Origin: Prochlorococcus sp. AG-363-C20
GTDB lineage: Bacteria; Cyanobacteriota; Cyanobacteriia; PCC-6307; Cyanobiaceae
NCBI GenBank assembly: GCA_003280295.1
Contig: QCFI01000012.1
Location: 1 to 49,156 of the forward strand
Direction: 5' to 3'
DNA length: 49,156 bases
The notes under the pieces were generated by a model that had not been told where the DNA came from, did not search any database, and saw only the letters and a program-made list of their open reading frames with translations. The translations under genes and the position numbers were made by a program. Below, in pieces: positions 10,389 through 19,666 of the stretch (positions are counted from its first letter, which is position 1; each line of letters opens with the position of its first letter).

Positions 10389-10847
10389 TTGACTGATTCT
10401 TCCCCAGCTACATCTGTGGTTTTAACGAGCGAGCAAATTATGGGGTTATTGCCTCATCGTTATCCTTTTGCTTTGGTAGATCGTGTTCTTGAACATACTC
10501 CTGGGAAGAGAGCAGTGGCGATTAAGAATGTCACTCTTAATGAGCCTCAGTTTCAAGGTCATTTTCCTGAAAGGCCTTTGATGCCAGGCGTTTTAATTGT
10601 AGAGGCGATGGCTCAAGTAGGTGGCCTTATTGTGACTCAAATGCCAGATTTGCCTAAGGGGTTATTTGTTTTTGCTGGGATAGATGGAGTTCGTTTTCGC
10701 AGGCCTGTGGTGCCTGGAGATCAACTCAAAATTACTTGTGAGTTGATTAGTCTGAAAAGACAGCGCTTTGGAAAAGTTAGCGGTAAAGCAACAGTTGATG
10801 ATCAGCTGGTTTGCGCCGGTGAGCTTATGTTTTCTTTGGTGGATTGA
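10389..10847 (+). CDS. fabZ: (3R)-hydroxyacyl-ACP dehydratase FabZ
   Basis: FabZ dehydrates beta-hydroxyacyl-ACP in fatty-acid elongation and competes with LpxA/LpxC for hydroxyacyl-ACP, which explains its place among lpx genes. The hot-dog fold core shows [16 protein letters not shown] with catalytic His, then [20 protein letters not shown] with catalytic Glu. The start is uncertain. TTG 10389 gives 152 aa, the normal length. The ATG at 10326 lies inside lpxC and would add about 20 unconserved residues, and the in-frame GTG near 10414 would be slightly short. The gene is 22 nt after lpxC and 4 nt before lpxA. Confidence 0.92.
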   Translation: MTDSSPATSVVLTSEQIMGLLPHRYPFALVDRVLEHTPGKRAVAIKNVTLNEPQFQGHFPERPLMPGVLIVEAMAQVGGLIVTQMPDLPKGLFVFAGIDGVRFRRPVVPGDQLKITCELISLKRQRFGKVSGKATVDDQLVCAGELMFSLVD

Positions 10848-10851
10848 GGTT

Positions 10852-11685
10852 ATGAGTGAGTTTCGAAATCCTTCGATTTTGACTATTGAAAAACCCCCAG
10901 AAGTTCATCCTTTGGCAGTTGTTGCTCCTCAAGCAGAGCTTGAAAAAGGTGTAGTTATTGGTCCTGGAACTGTAGTTGGATCTGACGTTAAGATAGGCCC
11001 TAATACTTGGATTGGTCCCAATGTTGTTCTTGATGGACGACTGAAAATTGGCTCGCAAAACAGAATCTTCCCTGGAGCATGCATAGGACTAGAACCTCAA
11101 GACCTTAAGTACAAAGGTGCTCCTACTGAGGTTGTTATAGGTAACGGGAATACTATTAGAGAATGCGTAACTATTAATAGAGCTACTGAAGAAGGAGAAG
11201 AGACAAGGATTGGGGATGGAAACTTGTTGATGGCTTATTGCCATTTGGGTCACAATACGTTGCTTGGAAATGGAATTGTGATTTCAAACGCAACACAGGT
11301 TGCAGGTCATGTAGTGATGGAAGACCGAGCTGTAATTGGTGGTTGTGTAGGAATCCATCAGTTTGTCCATATTGGCGGGTTGGCTATGGTTGGCGGAATG
11401 ACGAAGGTTGATAGAGATGTTCCTCCATATTGTTTAGTAGAAGGCCACCCTGGAAGAGTGCGTGGGTTAAACCGCGTTGGTATTCGTCGTAATGACATTG
11501 ATAATCGTGAGAGTGGTGAACTCAGGCAATTGCAGGAGATTTGGACGTTGATATTTCGTTCTGAGCACGTTCTTGTTAAAAGCCTGGAGTTAGCCAGTCA
11601 GAAAGAATTAATGCCTGCGGCAAAACATCTTTGTGCTTTTCTTCAAGCCTCTATTCAGAAAAATAGGCGTGGCCCAATGCCATAA
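10852..11685 (+). CDS. lpxA: Acyl-ACP:UDP-N-acetylglucosamine O-acyltransferase
   Basis: LpxA transfers the 3-hydroxyacyl chain to UDP-GlcNAc, the first step of lipid A synthesis. The 277-aa protein is a left-handed beta helix with hexapeptide repeats from VHPLAVVAPQAELEKGVVIGPG to about residue 195. Catalytic His is in LMAYCHLGHNTLLGN. The C-terminal helical part starts after MVGGMTKVDRDVPPYCLVEG. ATG 10852 was chosen because it follows fabZ by 4 nt; the longer frame would run back into fabZ. The N-terminal extension of about 15 residues before the first hexapeptide is slightly longer than in Escherichia coli. Confidence 0.96.
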   Translation: MSEFRNPSILTIEKPPEVHPLAVVAPQAELEKGVVIGPGTVVGSDVKIGPNTWIGPNVVLDGRLKIGSQNRIFPGACIGLEPQDLKYKGAPTEVVIGNGNTIRECVTINRATEEGEETRIGDGNLLMAYCHLGHNTLLGNGIVISNATQVAGHVVMEDRAVIGGCVGIHQFVHIGGLAMVGGMTKVDRDVPPYCLVEGHPGRVRGLNRVGIRRNDIDNRESGELRQLQEIWTLIFRSEHVLVKSLELASQKELMPAAKHLCAFLQASIQKNRRGPMP

Positions 11686-11706
11686 ATGTTCTTGAAATAA
11701 TTGACC

Positions 11707-12882
11707 ATGCGATTGCTTATCAGCACAGGAGAAGTATCTGGTGATTTACAGGGAAGTTTATTAATTAAAGCTTTGAGACGTGAAGCTAAACGACGCTCAT
11801 TGCAACTTGAATTGATTGCTATTGGAGGGCCAAGAATGCATAAAGCTGGGGCCGAGTTAATTGCGAATACTTCGCCAATTGGTGCGATTGGACTTTTTGA
11901 GGCCTTGCCACTGATTTTGCCAACATTAAAATTACAAAAAAAGATTGAGGATTTTTTAAGAAAAAATCCTCCAGATCTAGTTGTATTAATTGATTATATG
12001 GGGCCGAATATTCGGCTTGGCAATAAGTTGAGGAGTAGCGAAATCGATATTCCTATTATCTATTACATAGCTCCGCAGGAATGGGCTTGGCGTATTGGTG
12101 ATAGTGGAACTACAGATCTAATAGGTTTTACAGATAAGATTCTGGCTATTTTTAAGGAAGAAGCTGACTTCTATAAGAAAAGAGGAGGTGATGTTACCTG
12201 GGTAGGACATCCTATGATTGACATTCTGCGAGACTTGCCTAGCCGAAAGAAGGCCATTGATCGTCTTGGAATTAAACCTTGCCAGAAGAATTTGTTACTC
12301 CTACCAGCATCAAGGCGTCAAGAAATTCGTTATTTGATGCCAACCTTAGCTAAAGCTGCTTTTATTTTGCAGAAGAAATATCCATCTTTAAATGTTTTTG
12401 TCCCTGCTGGATTAACTAATTTTGAAGAACCTATTAAGGAGGAATTATTAGAAGCTGGAGTGAATGGAAAAGTTATTCCTGCAGATGAATTTGATACTTT
12501 GAAACCTTTTTTATTTTCTGTAGCTGATCTTGCTTTAGCTAAATCCGGCACAGTAAATATGGAATTAGCTTTAAGTGGAGTACCTCAAATTGTAGGATAT
12601 AAGGTCAGTCGCATAACTGCTTTTGTGGCTAAGAAAATACTACATTTTAATGTTGACCATATTTCTCCAGTTAATCTTTTATTGAAGGAGCGATTGGTGC
12701 CAGAACTTGTTCAAGATCAGTTCACTCCTGAAGCACTTGCCAAGTTGGCCATTCCTTTTTTGGAGGAATCAAAATGCTCTGCTTTTATGTTAGAAGGCTA
12801 TGAAAGACTTCGAAAGCACCTTGGTCATCCTGGAGTTACTGATAGAGCTGCAAAAGAGATTCTTGACTTAGTGGAGAAATAA
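11707..12882 (+). CDS. lpxB: Lipid A disaccharide synthase
   Basis: LpxB (GT19 family) condenses 2,3-diacylglucosamine-1-phosphate with its UDP form to make the lipid A disaccharide. The 391-aa protein opens with [17 protein letters not shown], then the conserved [30 protein letters not shown] and [24 protein letters not shown] segments of the nucleotide-sugar binding domain. ATG 11707 is preferred to the TTG 6 nt before it because it begins directly at the first beta strand. lpxA lies 21 nt upstream. With lpxC, fabZ and lpxA this completes the early Raetz-pathway genes in one operon, apart from lpxD. Confidence 0.96.
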   Translation: MRLLISTGEVSGDLQGSLLIKALRREAKRRSLQLELIAIGGPRMHKAGAELIANTSPIGAIGLFEALPLILPTLKLQKKIEDFLRKNPPDLVVLIDYMGPNIRLGNKLRSSEIDIPIIYYIAPQEWAWRIGDSGTTDLIGFTDKILAIFKEEADFYKKRGGDVTWVGHPMIDILRDLPSRKKAIDRLGIKPCQKNLLLLPASRRQEIRYLMPTLAKAAFILQKKYPSLNVFVPAGLTNFEEPIKEELLEAGVNGKVIPADEFDTLKPFLFSVADLALAKSGTVNMELALSGVPQIVGYKVSRITAFVAKKILHFNVDHISPVNLLLKERLVPELVQDQFTPEALAKLAIPFLEESKCSAFMLEGYERLRKHLGHPGVTDRAAKEILDLVEK

Positions 12883-12887
12883 GGTCT

Positions 12888-13514
12888 ATGCAGTGCACCT
12901 TGAAAAAATTTTTAATTGCTCTGATTATTTGTCTATTTTGTTTTGAATTTCCAGGCTTGGTAGAGGCCAGTCAACAGCAAGCAGTATTTGCAGGAGGATG
13001 CTTTTGGTGCTTAGAGCATGATTTGGAAGAACTGAGTGGGGTGATTTCAGTGGAAAGTGGGTATACCGGAGGGAATTTGTCTAATCCCACCTATCAAAAT
13101 CACAGGGGGCATCAAGAAGCTGTGCTCGTGAATTTTGATCCTTTGAAAATAAGTTACATGAAGCTTTTAAGAAGCTATTGGCGAAATGTAGATCCATTTG
13201 ATGGCGGAGGGCAGTTTTGCGATCGAGGTGATTCTTATCGCCCTGTGATTTTTATTAAGAATGAGAGTCAAAAAGATTATGCAGTTCAAAGTTTGGAGGC
13301 GGTGGCGGAGGAATTAGATCAGCCAACTTCCACTCTCAATGTTGAGATCCAAGATGCAAAGAAGTTTTGGTTGGCTGAGGATTATCATCAAAATTTTGCT
13401 AAGGAGAATCCTCTTAAATATAATTTTTATCGTTATAGCTGTGGTCGAGATGCACGCTTGGATGCGGTATGGGGAAAAAGAGCAAGAACTACTAAACAAT
13501 GGGCGACAAAGTGA
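12888..13514 (+). CDS. msrA: Exported peptide methionine sulfoxide reductase MsrA
   Basis: MsrA reduces S-methionine sulfoxide in oxidised proteins. The 208-aa protein carries an N-terminal hydrophobic leader (residues 7-26, FLIALIICLFCFEFPGLVEA), so the catalytic domain should act outside the cytoplasm. The active-site motif GGCFWC has Cys38 as nucleophile. The conserved RNVDPFDGGGQFCDRGDSYRP and the C-terminal resolving Cys in YRYSCGRD are present. It starts 5 nt after lpxB, so it appears to be the last gene of the envelope operon. A secreted MsrA beside lipid A and Omp85 genes fits repair of envelope proteins, but that link is inference. Confidence 0.95.
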   Translation: MQCTLKKFLIALIICLFCFEFPGLVEASQQQAVFAGGCFWCLEHDLEELSGVISVESGYTGGNLSNPTYQNHRGHQEAVLVNFDPLKISYMKLLRSYWRNVDPFDGGGQFCDRGDSYRPVIFIKNESQKDYAVQSLEAVAEELDQPTSTLNVEIQDAKKFWLAEDYHQNFAKENPLKYNFYRYSCGRDARLDAVWGKRARTTKQWATK

Positions 13515-13642
13515 CAACAACATAATGAAAAGATTAAGAAACAACCCTTCTCTGGGGCCTTTTGATGAAGATTCGGCTTTCCTCCATGGCTCCCTGTCGT
13601 TAAGGCGGATACCATTCAACCCAGGTTTAGGGAAGGAGATGT

Positions 13643-13855
13643 ATGTATCTGCTGACAGTCAAGGATGGACTTGTGACTAGGCATGTAGGGCCTTATGTCA
13701 CTCCAAAGGATGCTTCTGAAGATTTGGATAGAATTTTGTCTTCTTGTAGTGAAAGAGCACATTGGCAAATTCATGCTCTTGAAAGTCCCAGTCAAAGGAG
13801 CTTCTCTGAAAGGCTTATTGAAAGAGGTCAAGTCTGTACTCTTGCCGCTTCCTGA
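13643..13855 (+). CDS. Small protein of unknown function (70 aa)
   Basis: The 70-aa frame starts at ATG 13643 with a strong Shine-Dalgarno sequence GGAAGGAG 4 nt upstream. The product is soluble, with no membrane segment: a short beta-like start (MYLLTVKDGLVTRHVGPY), a helical middle (TPKDASEDLDRILSSCSE) and a polar C-terminal half containing WQIHALESP. I recall no named family but think similar small proteins exist in marine picocyanobacteria; that is memory, not a search. It follows msrA by 128 nt on the same strand and is convergent with pepA. The frame, ribosome site and protein-like composition make it a likely real gene. Confidence 0.7.
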   Translation: MYLLTVKDGLVTRHVGPYVTPKDASEDLDRILSSCSERAHWQIHALESPSQRSFSERLIERGQVCTLAAS

Positions 13856-13941
13856 CTATAGTTTTCTAGAAGAAACGCATTAAAAAAAATAGATTTTTTA
13901 TTTCCTTTAGATGTTTTTTCGTTTGTACTTATTGGGGTGAA

Positions 13942-15423
13942 TTACTCTTGATTTTTTTGTTGACATGCCCAGTCAACAAGTGTGCGAACTCCAAATCCAG
14001 TCGCGCCAGCAGAATTAATATCACGATCTTTTTCGGTCCAGACAGTTCCTGCAATATCGATATGTGCCCAGGGGATTGATTCTTGTACAAACTCTTTTAG
14101 GAAAACACCAGCAGTTATTGCTCCGCCAGCCCTTGGACCAGTATTTTTCATATCGGCCAGTAAAGATTTAAGTCCTTCCTTGTAGGAGTTTTTAAGAGGC
14201 ATGCGCCATAGTTCTTCTCCGGTATTTTGAGATGCTTCAATTAATTCCTTTGCAAGTTGATCGCTGTCCGTCCATAGTCCAGCTATTTCATCTCCAAGAG
14301 CTATCACACAAGCACCTGTAAGGGTTGCTAGATCGACTATTGCGTCTGGTTCAAGTTCACAGGCGTATACAAGAGCATCTGCAAGTGTTAAGCGTCCTTC
14401 TGCATCGGTGTTGTTGATCTCAATGGTCTTTCCATTGGATGCCTGAACTATGTCTCCTGGATGTACCGCTGAGCCATTTACCATATTCTCACAAGCCGCC
14501 ACGATGAAGTGAACTTCTATTCCTCTGGGGCGAAGTTCTGCAATTGCTCTCGCAGCGCCTAATACAGCGGCACTACCTCCCATATCAAATTTCATTAGCT
14601 CTATTTGAGCTGCGCCTACTTTTAGGTTGTACCCACCAGAGTCAAAGGTCAGTCCTTTGCCTACCATGGCCAGACGATGCTTGATTTTTCCATCGGGTCT
14701 ATAGGTGAGGTGAATAAATTTTGGCGAGAGGTCTGAGCCCTGGGCAACGGCTAGATAGGCACCCATTCCTCTTTCGCTGCAGTCTTTCTTTTCTAAAATT
14801 TTTGATTCGAGCTCATATTCCTTTGCTATCTGAACCGCTTTATCTGCTAAGGAAGCGGGTGTAAGGCTGTTCGGTGGTGAGCCAACTAGTTCTCTGGCCA
14901 GTTCAACACCTGCACATATAGGTGGAACTTCTTTTAAGGATTTCTCTGCTGTTTTACCTATTTCAATCAGCTCTACTTCCTCTGGGTGGATTTTGGGTTC
15001 AGGTTTGCTTTGGAATCGAAGGTCTTTAAAAAGGGTGAGACGAATTGCTTCACTAACAACTTTAGCTGCCGATTCAGAGTCAAATAGCTCCCAAGGGAGT
15101 CTTATTCCTAATTTGCCTTTAGAACCAAGACTGGCACGAGCTCCTATTGCAGCTGCTTTTCTAAGATCATCTAAAAGTAAATTTTTGGCGGTTCCTAGAC
15201 CTACCAGAATCAATTTGTTTAGAGTGTTTTCTAGAAGATAAAAACTTGAGCTTTCTCCTGTTTTAGCCTTGAAATTATTTTCTTTGAGCTTATTGCTTAA
15301 GAGGCTGTTATATGGGCTTTCAAGCTTTCCTATTTGTTCCTCGATATCTTCTTCAAAGACACCCAAAATTAGTACAGCTCCATCCCAGTCTTTGAGTTTT
15401 AAAGGACTGAGGGAGATTTCCAT
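13942..15423 (-). CDS. pepA: Leucyl aminopeptidase (M17 family)
   Basis: PepA removes N-terminal residues from peptides using two metal ions in a hexamer. The 493-aa protein has a poorly conserved N-terminal macro-like domain and a conserved catalytic C-terminal domain. The latter has GKGLTFDSGGYNLKVG (metal-binding Lys/Asp), KFDMGGSAAVLGAARA, the M17 signature NTDAEGRLTLADAL and a glycine-rich TLTGACVIALGDEIAG segment. ATG start, full length. The next gene on this strand, the GIY-YIG protein upstream, ends 36 nt before the start, so the two could share a transcript. Confidence 0.96.
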   Translation of the reverse strand: MEISLSPLKLKDWDGAVLILGVFEEDIEEQIGKLESPYNSLLSNKLKENNFKAKTGESSSFYLLENTLNKLILVGLGTAKNLLLDDLRKAAAIGARASLGSKGKLGIRLPWELFDSESAAKVVSEAIRLTLFKDLRFQSKPEPKIHPEEVELIEIGKTAEKSLKEVPPICAGVELARELVGSPPNSLTPASLADKAVQIAKEYELESKILEKKDCSERGMGAYLAVAQGSDLSPKFIHLTYRPDGKIKHRLAMVGKGLTFDSGGYNLKVGAAQIELMKFDMGGSAAVLGAARAIAELRPRGIEVHFIVAACENMVNGSAVHPGDIVQASNGKTIEINNTDAEGRLTLADALVYACELEPDAIVDLATLTGACVIALGDEIAGLWTDSDQLAKELIEASQNTGEELWRMPLKNSYKEGLKSLLADMKNTGPRAGGAITAGVFLKEFVQESIPWAHIDIAGTVWTEKDRDINSAGATGFGVRTLVDWACQQKNQE

Positions 15424-15459
15424 TGCTGTTCGTTTGTTTAATTGAACGATGTTAAACGC

Positions 15460-16059
15460 TCACTTCAGTTCTGAAGTGAAGGGAGTATTCCAACGTGTTC
15501 TGGTTTCTTTGTTAAAAGGTGGAAGCCAGATTTGGATAAGCTGTTGTTCAAGCTTTCTTCTTGAGCGTGTATCTTCAGGAACATCAGACCAGAATCTAAT
15601 ACTTAGCTGATTTTTAATTCCAACACTGGCAAGAGCTTCAGCGTAGGCCGCCAAGTAAGTCTTGCAGTCATGTTCGCCTTTCCAGCGTCGTTCTGCAGCA
15701 ATTGTTTCTCCGATATAAAGCAAGATGTAGGAATCACAATTTTCCAAACGATCCATAACTAGATAGATGGCAGGACCATGGTGAGGAGAATCAGATGATC
15801 TCCAGAAGCTCATAGGCAGAGGTGTTAAATCAAGTGGAGAAAAGTTCTGCAAAGATGTTTTTTCGATTTGTGAAAAAAGAGAACCTTGGCAGTGGATATT
15901 TGCACCTCCTTTAAAAAGCTTTGACTGGTAATTGAAAACTCTGTTCTGCCATGCTTTTAAAATCTTTTTGCTAAGCTTTAACTCCTTATTCTGTTGAGCT
16001 TTATTTTCAATTAACTCAACATTATTAAATAGCTTTTGTTGGTTTTTGGAATTATTCAT
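15460..16059 (-). CDS. GIY-YIG nuclease-fold domain protein
   Basis: The 199-aa protein has a Lys/Gln/Asn-rich N-terminal half and a GIY-YIG-like domain from about residue 94: GPAIYLVMD, then LLYIGETIAAERRW with the YIG motif, an Arg on the following helix, and a late conserved Glu in RRKLEQQLIQIWLPPFNKE. Those are the positions of the catalytic Tyr pair, Arg and metal-binding Glu in this nuclease superfamily (UvrC N-terminal domain, Slx1, homing endonucleases). It is not UvrC and has no zinc finger or HNH partner. Its substrate is unknown; a DNA repair role is only a guess. It lies just upstream of pepA. Confidence 0.75.
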   Translation of the reverse strand: MNNSKNQQKLFNNVELIENKAQQNKELKLSKKILKAWQNRVFNYQSKLFKGGANIHCQGSLFSQIEKTSLQNFSPLDLTPLPMSFWRSSDSPHHGPAIYLVMDRLENCDSYILLYIGETIAAERRWKGEHDCKTYLAAYAEALASVGIKNQLSIRFWSDVPEDTRSRRKLEQQLIQIWLPPFNKETRTRWNTPFTSELK

Positions 16060-16678
16060 TGATTTAGTTGATTCTCATTCAATTTGATCATATTGCATAA
16101 TAAATTGTTTTTGTGTTTTGGAAATTTTTTAAAGGGAAGAGGAACTTAAATGAGAAAAACGAGAAATAATCAGAATACTTTTCTAGTTAAATATCTGAGT
16201 AAAAAAACATTGAATAGTAAGTGAACTATTTTAACATTTAAAAGCTTTGTTGAGAGAACGTTCAAATCAAATAGTATTTCACTGTAAGCTAGCTAGGATT
16301 TTATTGGTATGAGAAGTCTTAATAAAGAAAAACTAAGTTGGTTCATATTTAATGAAATGATTGGAATTTGTCATGGCCTTATTATATGTATTAAAGATTT
16401 CTTTCGGTTTTGTAGTGTTAGAAGATAGAGCTCGGACTTCATCTAACGAGACTTTGATCATGAAAGTATTACTACAATTAGATTTCTTCCTTCCTGAATG
16501 CTCTCATTGGTCTGGTGTTCCCTACTTCCTTTTTAGGGTGGGTTTGAGCAAAATAGAAATTATTACTTCAAATTACCTTTAAAGAATCCAGTGGCCATTT
16601 ATTCAGAATTAGAGAAAGGGGTAACAATACAACCTTCTCAGGACTCAAGAACCCTTTCAAATTCAAGGAGATAGGAAA
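16060..16678. other. Gene-poor 0.6-kb stretch
   Basis: No convincing gene. It is AT-rich and holds only weak ORFs: a 24-codon frame from ATG 16150 preceded by AGAGGA, a 39-codon frame from ATG 16309, and an overlapping 69-73 codon frame (16361/16373 to 16582) with no recognisable domain and no clear ribosome site. A 6-bp inverted repeat (AATAGT...ACTATT, 16213-16230) is present. The 3' end must hold the promoter and leader of the DUF1825 gene. Being so long in a compact genome, it may contain a small RNA or a decayed gene. Confidence 0.5.
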
Positions 16679-17005
16679 TTGCCTTTTTTCGAATCTGAAA
16701 TTGTTCAGGAGGAGGCCAAGAGGCTCTTCACTGATTATCAAGAACTTATGCAGTTGGGCTCTGATTATGGAAAATTTGACCGCGAAGGAAAAAAGATGTT
16801 TATCGACACTATGGAAGCTTTGATGGAACGCTATCGAGTATTCATGAAGCGCTTTGAGCTTTCAGAAGACTTTCAAGCAAAAATGACGGTTGAGCAATTA
16901 AGGACTCAACTTAGTCAGTTTGGCATTACACCTGAACAGATGTTTGATCAGATGAATACGACTTTGAATAGAATGAAATCTGAACTTGACCAATCTCCTG
17001 GTTGA
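16679..17005 (+). CDS. DUF1825 family protein (cyanobacterial, unknown function)
   Basis: This is a small cyanobacterial family whose members begin MPFFxSEIVQEEAK, as here. I therefore use TTG 16679 as the start, supported by AAGGAG at 16665-16670, 8 nt upstream; there is no ATG nearby that keeps the conserved N-terminus. The 108-aa product is entirely helical and charged, with many Met and Phe residues (LMQLGSDYGKF, MFIDTMEALMERYRVFMKRF, GITPEQMFDQMNTTL), like a small helical bundle. Soluble, no membrane segment. The function is unknown. tyrS follows by 50 nt on the same strand. Confidence 0.88.
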   Translation: MPFFESEIVQEEAKRLFTDYQELMQLGSDYGKFDREGKKMFIDTMEALMERYRVFMKRFELSEDFQAKMTVEQLRTQLSQFGITPEQMFDQMNTTLNRMKSELDQSPG

Positions 17006-17055
17006 GTAAACTTTGATGCGCTTTAACATCTAACTATCTAGAAACGATTGCCTCT

Positions 17056-18306
17056 ATGTCGGTGAAGACAAGCTCATTGCCGGTGTGGATAGAAAGGGGA
17101 TTAGCAGATCTTTTCCCTTTAGGAAGCATTGAGGAACCAGAAAGGAGACTTGCTTTACGTATTGAGGAGTCTTTAAAAAAGAAAAAACCTTTGCGCATCA
17201 AGCTTGGGATTGATCCAACAAGTTCAGAGATTCATTTAGGCCATAGTATTCTTTTTCGTAAGCTTCGTGCCTTTCAAGACGCAGGACATATAGCCGTTTT
17301 GATTATTGGAGACTTCACTGCTCGAATAGGAGATCCCACAGGAAAGAATAAAACTAGAGTTCAGCTTTCTAAAGAAGATGTGGAAGAAAATGCAATTACT
17401 TATTTAGAGCAACTTGGGCTTGGTAAGTCGCCTGAAACATCCTTATTGGATTTCACTACTGCTGGTCGTCTAGAAGTACGTCGAAATAGTGAATGGTTGA
17501 CTGATCTTGACTTAGCTCAAGTGATTGAATTGCTCAGTAATGCCACTGTTGGGCAGATGCTTGCTAAAGAGGATTTTGCTAATCGTATTGATTCTGGCAT
17601 GCCTATTGCTTTACATGAGTTTCTTTATCCACTCCTCCAGGGGTATGACTCAGTAGCTGTTGAAGCAGATGTGGAACTTGGTGGTACTGATCAGAAATTC
17701 AATGTTGCTATGGGAAGAGATATTCAACGCTATTTCAAACTAAGACAGCAGTTCGGGATGTTGTTACCAATCTTGGTTGGTACTGATGGGGTGCAGAAAA
17801 TGAGTAAAAGTATTGGAAATACAGTTGGGTTAAAGGAAGATCCCTTGACGATGTATTCCAAATTAGAAAAAATTCCCGATGAAATTGTAAGTAGTTACTT
17901 GACGCTTTTAACTGATTTGGATGTAGAAGCCACAATGTCTTCTAATCCAAGGGAAAGACAGAAATCTATGGCTTTAGCAGTTACAGCAAGCTTCCATGGC
18001 TTGCCTGCTGCTGAGGCTGCTCAAGCTGATGCTGCAAGTTTGGTGGCAGGATCGAAAAATGAGATAAAAGATATCTTTGAAGTCTCTATGTCAGTAGTGA
18101 ACTTCCCTGCAAAGGCATTCTATTTTTTGAGTGCTATTGGTTTGTGTGCGAGTAGTAGCGAAGCCAGACGTCTTATTAAAGGGGGTGCAGTGCGCTTAAA
18201 TGGCAAGAAAATAATAGATCCAAATCTTGAATTTTCGGATAGTAATATGCTGCTAGGTCAAGTTATTCAGATTGGGAAGAAGGTCTTTAGAAGGCTTGTT
18301 AGTTAA
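17056..18306 (+). CDS. tyrS: Tyrosyl-tRNA synthetase
   Basis: This class I synthetase charges tRNA-Tyr. The 416-aa protein has the HIGH-type motif HLGH in [19 protein letters not shown], the tyrosine-binding region, KMSKSIGN (KMSKS loop) and a C-terminal S4 RNA-binding domain ([20 protein letters not shown]). It belongs to the TyrZ-like length class of about 400 aa used by many cyanobacteria. ATG start, 50 nt after the DUF1825 gene. pyrF starts 22 nt after its end, so tyrS-pyrF are likely one transcript. No unusual features. Confidence 0.97.
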   Translation: MSVKTSSLPVWIERGLADLFPLGSIEEPERRLALRIEESLKKKKPLRIKLGIDPTSSEIHLGHSILFRKLRAFQDAGHIAVLIIGDFTARIGDPTGKNKTRVQLSKEDVEENAITYLEQLGLGKSPETSLLDFTTAGRLEVRRNSEWLTDLDLAQVIELLSNATVGQMLAKEDFANRIDSGMPIALHEFLYPLLQGYDSVAVEADVELGGTDQKFNVAMGRDIQRYFKLRQQFGMLLPILVGTDGVQKMSKSIGNTVGLKEDPLTMYSKLEKIPDEIVSSYLTLLTDLDVEATMSSNPRERQKSMALAVTASFHGLPAAEAAQADAASLVAGSKNEIKDIFEVSMSVVNFPAKAFYFLSAIGLCASSSEARRLIKGGAVRLNGKKIIDPNLEFSDSNMLLGQVIQIGKKVFRRLVS

Positions 18307-18328
18307 ATCTATATTTAGAGTAATACAT

Positions 18329-19051
18329 ATGATTCTTAATCCTGCGGATAAATTGATTCTTGCCCTTGATGGAATGGATAAATCAGAGGTGTTTAAATTG
18401 ATTAATAAGTTGCAAGATTTACGTTGGGCAAAAGTTGGCTTGGAGTTGTTTGTTAGTGCTGGGCCAGAAGTGATTTACACATTAAGAGAAAAGGGAATAA
18501 AAGTTTTTCTTGACCTTAAGTTCCATGACATACCTAATACTATGTCAAGAGCCTGCTTGCAAGCTGGAAGAACAGGATCTGATCTGATTTCAGTTCATGC
18601 ATGTGCTGGAATAAAAGCACTTAAAGATGCCAATTCTGCTGCCGCTCAGGGGGCCGCGGAAATTGGTTGTCCTGCTCCTACACTTTTGGCAGTAACGGTT
18701 CTTACAAGTTGGGATCAGAAGAGATTTTCTGACGAGCTTGGGTTTAATCAAACTATTGAAAAAAGAGTTGAATTGTTGGCTAACTTGGCGTTAAAGGCAG
18801 GTATTGGTGGTTGTGTTTGCTCGCCATTGGAATTGAAAACTGTGAAGAGGCTTTTCTCTAAGACTTTTGAGCTGATTACTCCTGGCATAAGGCCTGGAAA
18901 TTTAGCTCTTGATGACCAGAGTAGAGTAATGAGCCCTTCAAATGCTTTGAAAGCGGGTGCAACTCGATTGGTTGTAGGTAGACCTATTACCAAGTCAAGT
19001 GATCCAATTGGTGCATTTCAGAGAATTTGTCGAGAGTTAGAGAATCCTTAA
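18329..19051 (+). CDS. pyrF: Orotidine 5'-phosphate decarboxylase
   Basis: PyrF makes UMP from OMP, the last step of pyrimidine synthesis. The 240-aa TIM barrel has the catalytic tetrad region [12 protein letters not shown], the early [12 protein letters not shown] strand and the phosphate-binding [15 protein letters not shown] near the end. ATG 18329 is used; the longer frame would start inside tyrS. It overlaps the end of the convergent plsY by 4 nt, so the two transcripts meet tail to tail with no room for a terminator between the coding ends. Confidence 0.96.
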   Translation: MILNPADKLILALDGMDKSEVFKLINKLQDLRWAKVGLELFVSAGPEVIYTLREKGIKVFLDLKFHDIPNTMSRACLQAGRTGSDLISVHACAGIKALKDANSAAAQGAAEIGCPAPTLLAVTVLTSWDQKRFSDELGFNQTIEKRVELLANLALKAGIGGCVCSPLELKTVKRLFSKTFELITPGIRPGNLALDDQSRVMSPSNALKAGATRLVVGRPITKSSDPIGAFQRICRELENP

Positions 19052-19647
19052 TGTGAGCGCCCTATTTTTGGCTCTTCCTTATTGATTATTCTTTTTAGAT
19101 TGCTTCTATGCCTCCAAAGAATCATTGTCATAGTGATCAAACTTAAAAAGATATAAGGAAGTCTGAAATCGCTTCCATGAAACCTGATGAACATCAGAAT
19201 AGGGAGACTTATTGCCGCTATTACGCTTGATAAAGATACAATTTTGCTGAAACTTAAAATTGTAATGAATATTCCAAAGCAAGCCAAGCCAACTTGCCAA
19301 GCAAGTCCTAAAAGCACGCCTAATCCAGTGGCTACAGCTTTACCACCTTTCCAACCAAGCCAAACAGGCCAGATGTGACCAGATATAGCTGCTAAGCCTG
19401 CTGCAACTTGCCAATAATCATTTAGGAGAAAGTTCTTTGTAATTAAGACAGGAATTGTCCCTTTGATGATATCTATTAAAAAAACTATTAAGGCTGGCCA
19501 TTTGCCTACATGGCGTAGAACATTTGTCGCTCCAGTAGAGCCTGAACCTATTTGACGTAAATCAATAGCGGCTATCCATTTCCCAGCGAGGTATCCACTG
19601 GGTATAGAACCAATAAGATAAGCAAAAATGAGGATTAATATTGTCAA
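19048..19647 (-). CDS. plsY: Acyl-phosphate:glycerol-3-phosphate acyltransferase PlsY
   Basis: PlsY makes lysophosphatidate from acyl-phosphate, starting phospholipid synthesis at the inner membrane. The family's glycine/serine motifs are visible: [32 protein letters not shown], and [21 protein letters not shown]. Five membrane segments are predicted. I place the start at TTG 19647 (199 aa, the usual length, just before the first membrane segment). A longer frame reaching 19713 would overlap the DUF3086 gene by 47 nt and adds a Lys/Asn-rich extension, so it is less likely but possible. It is the downstream end of the DUF3086/DUF3119/MlaE cluster, all on this strand. Confidence 0.92.
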   Translation of the reverse strand: MTILILIFAYLIGSIPSGYLAGKWIAAIDLRQIGSGSTGATNVLRHVGKWPALIVFLIDIIKGTIPVLITKNFLLNDYWQVAAGLAAISGHIWPVWLGWKGGKAVATGLGVLLGLAWQVGLACFGIFITILSFSKIVSLSSVIAAISLPILMFIRFHGSDFRLPYIFLSLITMTMILWRHRSNLKRIINKEEPKIGRSH

Positions 19648-19666
19648 TTTTATAGAGAAAAAGACA

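Noticed and set aside
13314..13695. Several frames of 60-113 codons at the end of msrA
   Set aside because: All are out-of-frame shadows of msrA and its downstream gap.
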